DNA from: Cyclobacteriaceae bacterium
GTDB taxonomy: Bacteria; Bacteroidota; Bacteroidia; Cytophagales; Cyclobacteriaceae
NCBI GenBank assembly: GCA_016787565.1
Contig: JAEUUG010000016.1
Span: 306,335-370,334 of the forward strand
Direction of reading: 5' to 3'
Length of the DNA: 64,000 bases
Of this stretch, positions 28,926 through 38,968 are shown in pieces (within the stretch, counting starts at the first letter, position 1; each line of letters begins with the position of its first letter). The position numbers and the translations under genes were made by a program. The notes beneath the pieces are model-generated. The model was not told where the DNA came from. It saw only the letters and a program-made list of their open reading frames with translations, and searched no databases.

Positions 28926-29927
28926 ATGGAAGATTTAGGAAAGTCGCTGCCCGTAGTGGAACATATTATTGATACCGAACAAGCAGGTATTGCTGCAGAT
29001 CAGAAAGTGTGCCTGAACTGTGGTGCCAATTTGCAAGGCTCATTTTGCCATCAGTGTGGACAAAAGAATTTGCCACGGAGGCAAGACATAACTGATTTAC
29101 TAATTAACTTCATTAGTTCATTCTATAGTTTCGAGTCAAAATTCTTTAAAACCTTTGGGTTCCTTCTTTTCCGACCGGCTCGTATAATCAACGATTACAA
29201 TTCCGGAAAACGGGAAAGCTATTATCACCCGGCAAGGATGTATGTGTTTTTGAGTTTTATATTCTTTTTTGTTTTATCACTGATTCCCGATGAGGATAAA
29301 ATAAATATGACTTCCGATGGTAAGGAACTTTCAAAAGAAGAAAAAGCTATTGTACTTGACTCCCTTAACCTGAATTTTGACACGGTGAGCTGGGGAAAGT
29401 ACGAACCTAAAACATTAACAGAATATGATTCGATTGAAAACCTGAAACCGGCACAAGCACGCGATGGAAAACTTGAACGGTACTTTACCGAAAAATTCAT
29501 CAGACTAAAAGAGGAAAGTGGTTCGGATGAACGAACCATACTCAAACGCTTCTTTGACGCCTTCCTCGAAAATATACCACGCATGATTTTTCTGTTGCTT
29601 CCGGTCTTTGCACTCATCCTTAAACTCCTCTACATCAGAAGGGATTTTTATTTTTCGGAGCATCTGATCTTTTCTGTTTTTTTTTATGACTTTATGTATC
29701 TGATCGGTACCATTGGCTTGTTGTGCTCACTTGTGAGCTGGCTCAACTGGATTCCGAATGTATTAACGCTGCTGGTATACTTCTATCTGTATAAGGCCCT
29801 CCGAAAGGTGTACAAGCAATCACGATCAAAAACAATCTTAAAATTCATCTTACTCAATGCCTTATTCTTAACTTCTCTTGTTATTGGATTCATGATTAAT
29901 GCTGTTGTTACCTTAATTTTGATGTGA
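28926..29927 (+). CDS. DUF3667 membrane protein with zinc ribbon
   Basis: 333 residues. A cytosolic N-terminal zinc ribbon (CLNCGANLQGSFCHQCGQ, two CxxC, about 35-52) is followed by the DUF3667 block RRQDITDLLINFISSFYSFESKFFKTF and several hydrophobic helices (about 105-120 and four in the last 120 residues). DUF3667 proteins are widespread in Bacteroidota; function unknown. Its stop overlaps the rarA start by one base (TGATG). Confidence 0.85.
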   Translation: MEDLGKSLPVVEHIIDTEQAGIAADQKVCLNCGANLQGSFCHQCGQKNLPRRQDITDLLINFISSFYSFESKFFKTFGFLLFRPARIINDYNSGKRESYYHPARMYVFLSFIFFFVLSLIPDEDKINMTSDGKELSKEEKAIVLDSLNLNFDTVSWGKYEPKTLTEYDSIENLKPAQARDGKLERYFTEKFIRLKEESGSDERTILKRFFDAFLENIPRMIFLLLPVFALILKLLYIRRDFYFSEHLIFSVFFYDFMYLIGTIGLLCSLVSWLNWIPNVLTLLVYFYLYKALRKVYKQSRSKTILKFILLNALFLTSLVIGFMINAVVTLILM

Positions 29928-31195
29928 TGGAGCTGGGCACTAAAATTCCGCTTGCTGAACGCATGCGCCCTTCAAAACTGGATGATCTTGTCGGGCAGGA
30001 ACACCTTACAGGGCCTGCTGGCGTAATCCGCCTGACAATAAAAAGCGGTAATATTCCATCTATGATATTATGGGGGCCTCCTGGAGTCGGCAAAACTACT
30101 ATTGCCAATATTATTGCCAACGAAGTCAAAAAGCCGTTTCACACCCTAAGTGCTATCAGCGCAGGCGTTAAGGATATTCGCGAGATCATTGAAAAGGCAA
30201 AACTCAGTCCCCGATCAATTTTGTTTATTGATGAAATTCACCGGTTTAATAAAGGACAACAAGATGCCCTGCTGGGAGCGGTGGAAAAAGGAACAATAAC
30301 CCTGATTGGTGCCACAACTGAAAACCCCTCCTTCGAGGTAAATTCTGCTCTACTTTCTCGCTGCCAGGTGTATACCTTGAAGGCATTGGGAGAAGAACAA
30401 TTAATGACCCTGATCCATCAGGCTTTAACGAAGGATGGAACGCTGAAAAAAAGAAAAATTCAAATAAAGGAACACGATGCGCTCCTCAATATTTCAGGGG
30501 GTGATGGACGAAAGCTACTGAATCTGTTGGAGTTGATTTCCGATTCGACTCCTGGAGAGGTTGTTGTTACCAATCAACTGGTGCTGGACGTTGCTCAGAA
30601 ACACATCGCCTTGTACGATAAAAGTGGTGAGCAACACTACGACATCATATCAGCTTTTATCAAATCCATACGAGGCAGCGATCCAAATGCCGCAGTCTAC
30701 TACCTGGCCAGAATGATTGAAGGCGGAGAAGACGTTAAGTTCATTGCCCGCAGGATGTTAATTCTGGCCGCTGAGGATATTGGCAATGCCAATCCCACAG
30801 CACTGGTTATTGCCAACAATACATTTCAGGCTGTGGATGTAATCGGATATCCGGAAGCTCGAATTATTTTATCGCAGTGTGCAGTATATCTTGCCTGCTC
30901 AGCTAAAAGTAATGCAAGCTATATGGCCATCGAAAATGCATTGCAAACTGTACGCGAAACCGGAGATCTGCCTGTACCACTCGCCATTCGGAATGCGCCA
31001 ACGAAACTTATGAAAACCATGGGGTACGGACAAAACTATCAGTATGCGCACAGCTTCGAGAATAATTTTGCACTCATGGAATTCCTTCCGGAGAAACTTA
31101 AAAACACAACATTCTATAATCCTGGCAATAATGCGCGTGAAGAAGAACTCAGGAAATACTTAAAGGCACGTTGGAAAGAAAAGTATGGATACTAA
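29927..31195 (+). CDS. rarA: Replication-associated AAA+ recombination ATPase RarA (MgsA)
   Basis: About 422 residues. The AAA+ core has Walker A WGPPGVGKTT (about 50-58), Walker B FIDEIHRFNK, sensor 1 ATTENPSFEVNSALLSRC, then the tetramerisation domain with DPNAAVYYLARMIEGGEDVKFIARRMLI typical of RarA/MgsA. It acts at stalled replication forks. ATG 29,927 is preferred over the GTG three bases earlier. Confidence 0.94.
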   Translation: MELGTKIPLAERMRPSKLDDLVGQEHLTGPAGVIRLTIKSGNIPSMILWGPPGVGKTTIANIIANEVKKPFHTLSAISAGVKDIREIIEKAKLSPRSILFIDEIHRFNKGQQDALLGAVEKGTITLIGATTENPSFEVNSALLSRCQVYTLKALGEEQLMTLIHQALTKDGTLKKRKIQIKEHDALLNISGGDGRKLLNLLELISDSTPGEVVVTNQLVLDVAQKHIALYDKSGEQHYDIISAFIKSIRGSDPNAAVYYLARMIEGGEDVKFIARRMLILAAEDIGNANPTALVIANNTFQAVDVIGYPEARIILSQCAVYLACSAKSNASYMAIENALQTVRETGDLPVPLAIRNAPTKLMKTMGYGQNYQYAHSFENNFALMEFLPEKLKNTTFYNPGNNAREEELRKYLKARWKEKYGY

Positions 31196-31212
31196 TCTAT
31201 TAATAACAAGAA

Positions 31213-33294
31213 ATGCAGCGAATCATATTTGAATCTTCACCATACCTTATCGTAGTCTGTTTTGTTGCTGCCCTGGGCTACGCCACCCTATTATATTTTC
31301 GTACCCGATATAGCTGGAGCCCAAACCTGAACTATATTCTGTTTGCACTGCGGGCAGCACTTACTTTTTTTCTTGCTTTCCTATTATTGGGACCAATAGT
31401 TAAACAGATTAATAATCTTTTTGAAAAGCCTGTCTATGTTGTAGTCCAGGATAATTCTGCCTCAATAACTGAAACAACAGATTCACTCACCCTGGGAAGA
31501 ATAGAGGCTCAACTGGCAGAAACAAACGGAGCACTTGAAAATGCGGGGTACTCTGTAAATCGGACAGACTTAAATGGAAATGATGTTAACGCTTTTCAAT
31601 TTCCATTCCCAACATCCGATCTTCAGGGAGCCTTAAAAAAAATTTCCAGCCTCTACGAGGGTCGAAATGTTGCCGGTGTTATTTTACTTTCAGATGGGAT
31701 TTATAATACAGGCTTCTCTCCACTTTTTGCCAGCTATAACTTTCCCGTTTATACCATTGGTGTTGGCGATACAGTACAGCGTGCCGATTTAGCAATCAAA
31801 AATATTGCATATAATAAGATTGCATACCAGGGAAACAAGTTTCCGGTACGAGCTGAAGTACTGGCAAAGAATCTTGAGAATAAACTGATTACGGTATCAC
31901 TTTTTCAGCGGGGAAAACTCCTTGACAGGCAGACTAAAAACACCGGTCGTGAACAACTGATCGTATTTGACTTTAACGCTTTGGCCGGTGAACAGGGTAT
32001 CCAAAAAATGGATGTTCAGATAGAAGTCATTTCTGGTGAACGCAACACACGGAATAACCGATCTTCTTTTTTTGTAGAGGTTGTAGAGGGGAAGAAAAAA
32101 ATATTACTCGTAGCTCCTGCACCTCATCCTGATATTAAAGCAATTCGCGAAGTCATTGGTAAGAATTCCAATTATGAGTTTTTTTTACATATACCCGGAT
32201 TGACAGAACAACAACCAGCCAGCCTCCAACCCTCCAAAATTGATTTAGCCATATTCCACCAGGCACCTGATATAAAAGGAAAAACCCGCTCCCTCTTTCA
32301 ACAATTTGCCGGCAGTAAAACTTCCGTGTTTCTTATTCTGGGCCAGCAAGCTGATCTTCGCGAAATTGTCAGGCTAAAAATGCCCCTAACCATGGAAGCA
32401 CCCCCACGCGACTATGATGAAGTTACACCGATAATCAACCCGGGATTTTCAAGCTTTACCGTTTCTCCAGAAACCAATAGTATTATTACCGATTATCCAC
32501 CTGCCTCCGTTCACTTTGGAAAAATTCAAGTACCCTTGCGCGCAACACCGTTGCTGTTTCAACGCATTGGGAGCATCGCCACAACTAAACCACTCCTGGC
32601 TGTTGATGTTCAGGATTCGCGCAAAACCGCAATCCTGTTAGGTGAAGGTATTTGGCGCTGGAGGCTTAACGAATTTGACCGAACTGAAAATACCGCAGCC
32701 TTTGATGAACTGTTCGGAAAACTATTTCAATACCTGAGCACTTCCGATGACAAACGAAAATTCAGAAGCTACCCTGTGCAGCAGGAGTTTTCAGAAACAG
32801 AACCTGTGATTTTTGAAAGCCAGATATACAACGATATCTTTGAACCCGTCTACGGCAATACCATTCAATTGGAGTTAATACATGAGCGTGGTAAAAAAAG
32901 TGAATTCACCTATGTTACCAGCCCGGGAAATATTCGCTATCAAATTGGTGGTTTAACGGAAGGTGTCTACCGGTACAAAGCAAAAACCAAGGTGAATGAA
33001 AAAGTGGAGGAGATACGCGGTGAATTTGCGTTAACCGAGAGTCAGGCAGAACTTCAAAATCTTACAGCCGATTTTGAACTGCTTCGAAAACTATCCGCCA
33101 ATACGGGAGGGAAATTTTATACCGTTTCTCAAATTCAACAGCTGCAACAAGACCTGGCTAAGACGAAAGCGAAAAGTATCATTCATTCCGAAGAAACCTA
33201 TAGCGCATTGATCAACTTGAAATGGATCTTTATTTTATTACTCGCATTGGTCAGTACTGAATGGTTTTTACGAAAGTTTTTTGGCTCGTATTAA
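31213..33294 (+). CDS. Membrane-anchored VWA-domain-like protein
   Basis: 693 residues. Two N-terminal helices (about 10-30 and 42-62) and one C-terminal helix (WIFILLLALVSTEWFL) frame a large periplasmic part. The part starting VYVVVQDNSASI and VAGVILLSDGIYNTG resembles a von Willebrand A fold with a DxSxS-like site (DNSAS). It is similar in architecture to the Bacteroidota BatA/BatB-like or aerotolerance-type proteins, but the AAA+ MoxR partner is not adjacent. Function unknown. Convergent with clpC across a shared terminator. Confidence 0.75.
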   Translation: MQRIIFESSPYLIVVCFVAALGYATLLYFRTRYSWSPNLNYILFALRAALTFFLAFLLLGPIVKQINNLFEKPVYVVVQDNSASITETTDSLTLGRIEAQLAETNGALENAGYSVNRTDLNGNDVNAFQFPFPTSDLQGALKKISSLYEGRNVAGVILLSDGIYNTGFSPLFASYNFPVYTIGVGDTVQRADLAIKNIAYNKIAYQGNKFPVRAEVLAKNLENKLITVSLFQRGKLLDRQTKNTGREQLIVFDFNALAGEQGIQKMDVQIEVISGERNTRNNRSSFFVEVVEGKKKILLVAPAPHPDIKAIREVIGKNSNYEFFLHIPGLTEQQPASLQPSKIDLAIFHQAPDIKGKTRSLFQQFAGSKTSVFLILGQQADLREIVRLKMPLTMEAPPRDYDEVTPIINPGFSSFTVSPETNSIITDYPPASVHFGKIQVPLRATPLLFQRIGSIATTKPLLAVDVQDSRKTAILLGEGIWRWRLNEFDRTENTAAFDELFGKLFQYLSTSDDKRKFRSYPVQQEFSETEPVIFESQIYNDIFEPVYGNTIQLELIHERGKKSEFTYVTSPGNIRYQIGGLTEGVYRYKAKTKVNEKVEEIRGEFALTESQAELQNLTADFELLRKLSANTGGKFYTVSQIQQLQQDLAKTKAKSIIHSEETYSALINLKWIFILLLALVSTEWFLRKFFGSY

Positions 33295-33300
33295 TCAACA

Positions 33301-33329
33301 AAAAAGCCGGATGAATCCGGCTCTTTTTG
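33301..33329. terminator. Bidirectional terminator between the VWA gene and clpC
   Basis: AAAAAGCCGGA-TGAA-TCCGGCTCTTTTT. T-runs on both strands serve both convergent genes. Confidence 0.9.
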
Positions 33330-33357
33330 TTTTATACTTTCCGAATGAACTAACTGT

Positions 33358-35901
33358 TTATTCATTCTTTTTTTCCTTCGGAGTCTTCGCCTTCTTGGAT
33401 TTGAGCGTCAACACATCAGACTTACCATCATAATCCGCCTGAATAATTCCGCCTTCTTCAACTTCCCCTTTCAGAATTTCTTCGGCAATCGGATCTTCCA
33501 GGTATTTCTGAATCGCCCGATTCAATGGCCTCGCACCGAACTGATGATCATATCCCTTCTCGGCAAGAAAATCTTTTGCCTTGTCAGTCAATTCTATTGT
33601 ATATCCTAATTGGAAGATACGATCGAACAATTTCTTGAGCGTGATGTCAATGATTTTATGGATGTTCTCGCGTTGCAAGGAGTTGAACACAATCACATCA
33701 TCCAAACGGTTAAGGAACTCCGGGCTAAAGGCCCGCTTCAATGCACTTTGAATGGTTGCTTTCATTTGCTCCTCTTCACTTTCACGCTTCGCAGCCGTAG
33801 CGAATCCAATTCCGCTTCCAAAATCTTTCAGATCACGCACACCGATGTTGGAGGTCATGATGATAATCGTATTTCTGAAATCAACCCTGCGGCCTAAACC
33901 ATCGGTCAGAATACCGTCATCCAACACCTGTAGCAAAATGTTGAACACATCCGGGTGAGCTTTTTCGATCTCATCCAACAGCACAACAGAATAGGGTTTG
34001 CGTCTAACTTTTTCAGTTAATTGTCCGCCCTCTTCATATCCAACATAACCTGGAGGTGCTCCCACTAATCGGGAAACCGAGAACTTCTCCATGTACTCAC
34101 TCATGTCAATACGAATGAGACTGTCATCCTTATCAAATAGATACGTGGCCAGAACTTTCGCCAATTCAGTTTTTCCAACACCCGTTGGGCCGAGAAAGAT
34201 AAATGAACCGATCGGTTTTTTCGGATCTTTTAACCCTACCCGTGTGCGCTGAATGGCCTTCGTTAACTTCTTAATGGCCTCCACCTGACCAATCACTTTA
34301 TTGCTAAGTTCTTCGGTCATGTTCAACAACTTATTGCTCTCTTTTTGCGCAATTCTGTTGGTCGGAATGCCCGTCATCATGCCAATAACATCGGCTACAT
34401 TTTCTTCGTTTACAGTGTACTTCTCTGTGCGGGTTTTTTCCTCCCACTTCGTCTTGGCAATTTCGAGTTGTTCAATCAGTTTCTTTTCACGATCGCGCAG
34501 TTGCGCTGCCTCTTCATACTTCTGACTTTTAACAACACGGTTCTTTTCCTTCTTCACATCTTCAATTGCTTCTTCGAACTTCACAATCTCTTCGGGTACA
34601 TGAATGTTGTTAATGTGTACACGCGCTCCGGCTTCATCCAATACATCAATCGCTTTGTCCGGCAAATAACGGTCGCTGATATAGCGATCAGACAGCTTTA
34701 CACATGCCTCAATGGCTTCCTTCGTGTAGATCACATGATGGTGATCTTCATATTTTTCTTTGATGTTATCAAGTATCTGGATGGTTTCTTCTACCGAGGT
34801 AGAATCGATCATAACCATCTGGAATCTGCGGGCAAGTGCTCCGTCTTTCTCAATATACTGTCTGTATTCATCCAGCGTTGTTGCACCAATGCATTGGATT
34901 TCTCCACGCGCCAAGGCTGGTTTAAACATATTAGAAGCATCCAACGATCCGGATGCGCCACCGGCACCAACGATGGTGTGCAACTCGTCAATAAAGAGAA
35001 TCACATCGGCCGATTTTTCCAGTTCATTCATCACGGCCTTCATTCTTTCCTCAAACTGGCCACGGTATTTTGTGCCTGCCACCAACGAAGCCAGGTCAAG
35101 CGTTACGACACGCTTACCAAACAACACGCGTGAAACTTTCTTTTGTGTAATGCGCAAGGCCAGGCCTTCAGCAATAGCTGTTTTACCAACACCGGGTTCG
35201 CCAATAAGAATAGGATTATTCTTTTTCCGTCTGGAAAGGATTTGAGCAACGCGTTCAATTTCCTTTTCCCGGCCCACGATGGGGTCGAGTTTATTATCCT
35301 CCGCCAGTCTGGTTAAGTCACGACCAAAGTTATCGAGCACGGGCGTCCTGGATTTCTCAGCTCCTTTTTTCTCTTTACCGGCCCCAGCACCCTGACCTCC
35401 TCCACCAAAGATTTTTGATGAGTCATCATCCGGGTCATCCGTATCGGATGAAGCCATCGGACTTTCATTTTGATACTCCAGCATTTCTTTCACGGTTTCG
35501 TAGTTGATGTCAAACTTGTTCAGGATCTGGGTTGCCAGATTGTCCTGATCGCGCAGGATGGAAAGTAGTAGATGCTCTGTGCCGATGAGCTGGGCTTTAA
35601 AAATTTTAGCTTCCAGGTAGGTGATTTTCAAAACCTTTTCTGAAGCTTTGGTTAACGGTATATTGGCCAGGTTCTTAATATCATGCGTTGCTGTTCCCTT
35701 CGATACTTTTTCAATTTCAGCGCGAAGTTCATCCAGCGGTACGCCAAGTTTTTTGAGAACACCTACGGCAACGCCTTCACCTTCGCGAACCATACCTAAG
35801 AGCAAATGCTCAGTACCGATATAATCGTGACCTAAACGCAATGCCTCTTCCCGACTCAGTGAAATAACTTCTTTAACCCGGTTCGAAAATTTAGCTTCCA
35901 T
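33358..35901 (-). CDS. clpC: Clp protease ATPase subunit ClpC
   Basis: 847 residues: two Clp-N repeats (1-145), a Gly/Asp-rich linker (150-190), AAA+ domain 1 with Walker A GEPGVGKT (234-241), a UVR segment (VVKSQKYEEAAQLRDREKKL), and AAA+ domain 2 with GPTGVGKT. The C-terminal D2-small domain ends in a Lys-rich tail. ClpC unfolds substrates for ClpP. It is monocistronic here, with no mcsA/mcsB/ctsR neighbours as in Firmicutes. Confidence 0.95.
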   Translation of the reverse strand: MEAKFSNRVKEVISLSREEALRLGHDYIGTEHLLLGMVREGEGVAVGVLKKLGVPLDELRAEIEKVSKGTATHDIKNLANIPLTKASEKVLKITYLEAKIFKAQLIGTEHLLLSILRDQDNLATQILNKFDINYETVKEMLEYQNESPMASSDTDDPDDDSSKIFGGGGQGAGAGKEKKGAEKSRTPVLDNFGRDLTRLAEDNKLDPIVGREKEIERVAQILSRRKKNNPILIGEPGVGKTAIAEGLALRITQKKVSRVLFGKRVVTLDLASLVAGTKYRGQFEERMKAVMNELEKSADVILFIDELHTIVGAGGASGSLDASNMFKPALARGEIQCIGATTLDEYRQYIEKDGALARRFQMVMIDSTSVEETIQILDNIKEKYEDHHHVIYTKEAIEACVKLSDRYISDRYLPDKAIDVLDEAGARVHINNIHVPEEIVKFEEAIEDVKKEKNRVVKSQKYEEAAQLRDREKKLIEQLEIAKTKWEEKTRTEKYTVNEENVADVIGMMTGIPTNRIAQKESNKLLNMTEELSNKVIGQVEAIKKLTKAIQRTRVGLKDPKKPIGSFIFLGPTGVGKTELAKVLATYLFDKDDSLIRIDMSEYMEKFSVSRLVGAPPGYVGYEEGGQLTEKVRRKPYSVVLLDEIEKAHPDVFNILLQVLDDGILTDGLGRRVDFRNTIIIMTSNIGVRDLKDFGSGIGFATAAKRESEEEQMKATIQSALKRAFSPEFLNRLDDVIVFNSLQRENIHKIIDITLKKLFDRIFQLGYTIELTDKAKDFLAEKGYDHQFGARPLNRAIQKYLEDPIAEEILKGEVEEGGIIQADYDGKSDVLTLKSKKAKTPKEKKNE

Positions 35902-36009
35902 GCAGAAAATTTAAGATTGACTTATGTAAATGTAAAAAGATTTCTTCCTTTCTATACTATTCAAAAAAGAAGATAATATGCCCAATAACGCCCCTGCTTT
36001 TGAATTTGT

Positions 36010-36636
36010 TCATCCTGGTGATGAAGCCCGTAAAATCCTTCCTGATTCCGGGCCTTGACAAAACACAAGGTCAAGGACGCTAAGCCCAGGCACAAACATG
36101 TTGCCAAAGACTTGTTGGTATGGAACTGGTTTATAAAAATGATCCAAATGATGTGTTTTCTTAGGGTTTATTGCAGATCGGAGATCAACCATAGGTGACA
36201 ACACTTCCTTATTATAGGCCAAACTTTCCTTAACCGGGATTGTCCACTTCAACCATCGTAGACACAATGTCAGCAGGTGAAGATTGAGCTCATATAGAGT
36301 TTCAAATTTCCGGAATAAAAGCTGATGAAGATCATGTTCATAGTATTCAAAGAAGGGAGCATTGCCGTAGGCAGATTGGATCGTGCGCCAATGGTTATTC
36401 AACCATTTCTGTGAATAGTCGATACGGATATCCGTAATCAAAACCTTCCCATGTTTTTGGGTTAGCGGAATAATCAGCATTTCTGTGCCATTGCTTGTGT
36501 TGATGTAGCACCGGTTTCGATAGCTTTGTTTAACAAAATTCTCATGCCGCTCCAACATCACTTCATCAAAAGTTTGAAGTGCTGAAAAATACGCTACAGA
36601 CGGAAGGTAGTGCGCTTCAATCAAAGCCGTTTTCAT
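36010..36636 (-). CDS. WbqC-like family protein
   Basis: 208 residues with the WbqC opening ALIEAHYLPSVAYFSAL, NFVKQSYRNRCYI and the central LITDIRIDYSQKWLNNHWRTIQSAYGNAPFFEYY block. The family is linked to O-antigen and surface-sugar loci, but its enzymatic role is not established. It lies 52 bases downstream of the Sua5-type gene, same direction. Confidence 0.85.
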   Translation of the reverse strand: MKTALIEAHYLPSVAYFSALQTFDEVMLERHENFVKQSYRNRCYINTSNGTEMLIIPLTQKHGKVLITDIRIDYSQKWLNNHWRTIQSAYGNAPFFEYYEHDLHQLLFRKFETLYELNLHLLTLCLRWLKWTIPVKESLAYNKEVLSPMVDLRSAINPKKTHHLDHFYKPVPYQQVFGNMFVPGLSVLDLVFCQGPESGRILRASSPG

Positions 36637-36688
36637 GATTGAAATGAAATCGCGATTTGAGAACTAACCCTCTTAAGTATGCACCTCA

Positions 36689-37315
36689 TTACAAGTACTG
36701 TTCAATATCACCCAATCCCTGACGGACAATCTGAATTTCCCCAGTGCAATCCACCACCGTAGAAGGTGTATGCCCACCGGCACCTCCATCAATCACCAGA
36801 TCAACACTATGCTTAAAGTCTTCATAAATTTCCTCCGGATCGGTGGTGTATTCCTTAATCTTGTCATCATCCTTAATAGATGAGGTAATCAATGGATGCC
36901 CTAACAAAGCAACGATGGCCCGCGGAATGTTGTGATCAGGGATACGAATACCAACTGTCTTTTTGTTCACATCCAATATTTTAGGCACCTGGGAATTGGA
37001 TTCCAGAATAAAGGTAAACGGCCCAGGCAGTGCCTTTTTCAGGATTTTAAATACAGGCGTATCAATGCGCTTGACATAATGTGAAATGTGGCTCAGATCG
37101 TTGCAGATAAAGGATAAATCCAGTTTTTGTGGTTTGATATCCATGATATGACAAAGCCTTTCTATTGCCTTACGGTTCATCAGGTCGCACCCAATACCAT
37201 AAATTGTATCGGTAGGATAAACAATAATGCCACCTTCCCGCAAAACTTCCACCACACGGTTGATCTTTCTGCCTTCGGGGTTAACCGGATGTATTTTTAA
37301 TAACTCAGCCTTCAT
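36689..37315 (-). CDS. Sua5/YciO/YrdC-family threonylcarbamoyl-AMP synthase
   Basis: 208 residues from ATG 37,315 (M17 of the open frame; [13 protein letters not shown] is the family's usual start). YrdC motifs: [40 protein letters not shown] and [11 protein letters not shown]. The product feeds the t6A tRNA modification. The C-terminal Sua5 domain is absent, so this is the short YrdC/YciO form; YciO-type proteins of unclear function cannot be fully excluded. Confidence 0.88.
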   Translation of the reverse strand: MKAELLKIHPVNPEGRKINRVVEVLREGGIIVYPTDTIYGIGCDLMNRKAIERLCHIMDIKPQKLDLSFICNDLSHISHYVKRIDTPVFKILKKALPGPFTFILESNSQVPKILDVNKKTVGIRIPDHNIPRAIVALLGHPLITSSIKDDDKIKEYTTDPEEIYEDFKHSVDLVIDGGAGGHTPSTVVDCTGEIQIVRQGLGDIEQYL

Positions 37316-37505
37316 TCTACGTGTAAGTGTAACAAATTTAAGATGGTTATTCTGATACAACACTGAGAAACATCAGGGGCGTTCCAGGCGTTCACTATTT
37401 ACTAATTTGTATTTTTAAGGGTCTGTTCATCCTTGAAATAGAATTGACGGGCACCTTACCATCCAGTAATGAAATTTATAAACCATTATCACATAAATTT
37501 TCCCA

Positions 37506-38558
37506 ATGAAACCCAATAAGCTGCTTATTTTCTTTCTGCTGTTCTCTATATTGTTAATATCTCTTGGCTATTATGCTTATCAGATTTGCTATACCCCTAA
37601 CATATTGGTTGAGAAGGAGAACCGGTTAATCCTGATACCGGAAGACGCCACGTTTAAGACCGTTCAGGAGAAATTATATGAAGGCAATTATGTACGCGAT
37701 TTAATGTCTTTCAGCTTTTTAGCGCGGCTTACCGGCTATGACGAAAATATTAAATCCGGAAGGTTTATACTGAAAGCGAATATGACAAACCTTCAGGCCC
37801 TTAATGTATTGAAATCTGGTATTCAGGAGCCAGTAAAAATCACGTTTAATAATGTTCGGATTATTCCGGAACTAAGCGAAAAAATTACCCGAAACCTCGG
37901 TATGACTCCCGATCAGTTCGAAGCAGCTGTCGTCAAATTTGCCATGAGTAACACCATGGGCTTTACAAAAGATAATGTGATGGCCATGTTTATTCCCAAC
38001 ACCTACGAGGTTTATTACAACGTTTTACCCGATGCACTGATCAGGCGTATGGGAAATGAGTACGAAAATTTCTGGACAGATCAGCGAAAAGAAAAGGCAA
38101 AGAAAATGGGACTTACACCTATTGAAGTTTCGATTTTGGCTTCTATTGTACAGGCAGAAACTGTGAAGGAAAGTGAAGCACCCATCATTGCCGGTCTTTA
38201 TCTTAACCGGCTCAAAACAGGCATCGCCCTTCAGGCCGACCCCACCCTGAAATTTGCAGTTGGTGATTTTTCAATCAAACGGGTATTGAATGAGCACAAA
38301 GAAATTGACTCTCCCTATAATACATATAAGTACGCTGGGTTACCTCCGGGGCCGATTAATATGCCGGAAATCAACTCGATTGATGCGGTGCTGAACTACT
38401 CACCCAGCGACTATATATATATGTGTGCCAAAGAGGATTTTTCGGGTTACCATAATTTCACAAACAGCTACAATGAACATCTGCGCAACGCCAGCCGGTA
38501 TCAAAATGCCCTTACAATTGAACAGCGTAAAGGAAGAGCTGCAGCCCAAAAGAAATAA
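37506..38558 (+). CDS. mltG: Endolytic murein transglycosylase
   Basis: 350 residues. One N-terminal transmembrane helix (LLIFFLLFSILLISLGYYAY) is followed by a LysM-like part and the YceG catalytic domain with LASIVQAETVKESEAPIIAG (catalytic Glu) and LYLNRLKTGIALQADPT. MltG cleaves nascent glycan strands and sets their length. Followed 2 bases later by the thioesterase gene. Confidence 0.93.
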   Translation: MKPNKLLIFFLLFSILLISLGYYAYQICYTPNILVEKENRLILIPEDATFKTVQEKLYEGNYVRDLMSFSFLARLTGYDENIKSGRFILKANMTNLQALNVLKSGIQEPVKITFNNVRIIPELSEKITRNLGMTPDQFEAAVVKFAMSNTMGFTKDNVMAMFIPNTYEVYYNVLPDALIRRMGNEYENFWTDQRKEKAKKMGLTPIEVSILASIVQAETVKESEAPIIAGLYLNRLKTGIALQADPTLKFAVGDFSIKRVLNEHKEIDSPYNTYKYAGLPPGPINMPEINSIDAVLNYSPSDYIYMCAKEDFSGYHNFTNSYNEHLRNASRYQNALTIEQRKGRAAAQKK

Positions 38559-38560
38559 CT

Positions 38561-38968
38561 ATGTACCAATCTGAAACGACTGTACGCGTACGCTACGGAG
38601 AAACCGATCAAATGGGCTACGTCTATTATGGATTTTATGCTATGTATTACGAAGTAGCACGTGTTGAAAGTTTGCGCCAACTTGGGGTAACGTATAGTGA
38701 AATTGAAACCATGGGGATTATCATGCCCGTTTTGGAAAACAAGTCAAAATACCTGGCGCCTGCCCGGTATGACGAAGTGTTGAAAATCGTTACCACTATC
38801 CGAGAAAAACCAGTTTTAAGAATCAAGTTTGAATATGAAATTTATAACGAGGCCGATAAGCTGATACACATTGGTGAGACGCTGCTGGTTTTTGTGGATA
38901 AGCAAACAAACCGACCTCGAAAACCGCCCGTTGAAATGGAAAATGTTTTAGCGCCATTCTTTTCATGA
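38561..38968 (+). CDS. YbgC/4-hydroxybenzoyl-CoA-type acyl-CoA thioesterase
   Basis: 135 residues, single hot-dog fold. RVRYGETDQMGYVYYGFYAMYYEVARVE carries the catalytic Asp of the 4HBT family, and YNEADKLIHIGETLLVFVDKQTNRPRKPP completes it. It hydrolyses acyl-CoA thioesters. Packed between mltG (2-base gap) and the BrkB gene (ATGA overlap). Confidence 0.88.
   Translation: MYQSETTVRVRYGETDQMGYVYYGFYAMYYEVARVESLRQLGVTYSEIETMGIIMPVLENKSKYLAPARYDEVLKIVTTIREKPVLRIKFEYEIYNEADKLIHIGETLLVFVDKQTNRPRKPPVEMENVLAPFFS

Noticed and set aside
34345..35133. 262-codon open frame on the + strand
   Set aside because: It lies wholly inside clpC on the opposite strand; the product (many Phe/Cys, no motif) is a shadow of the ClpC coding sequence.
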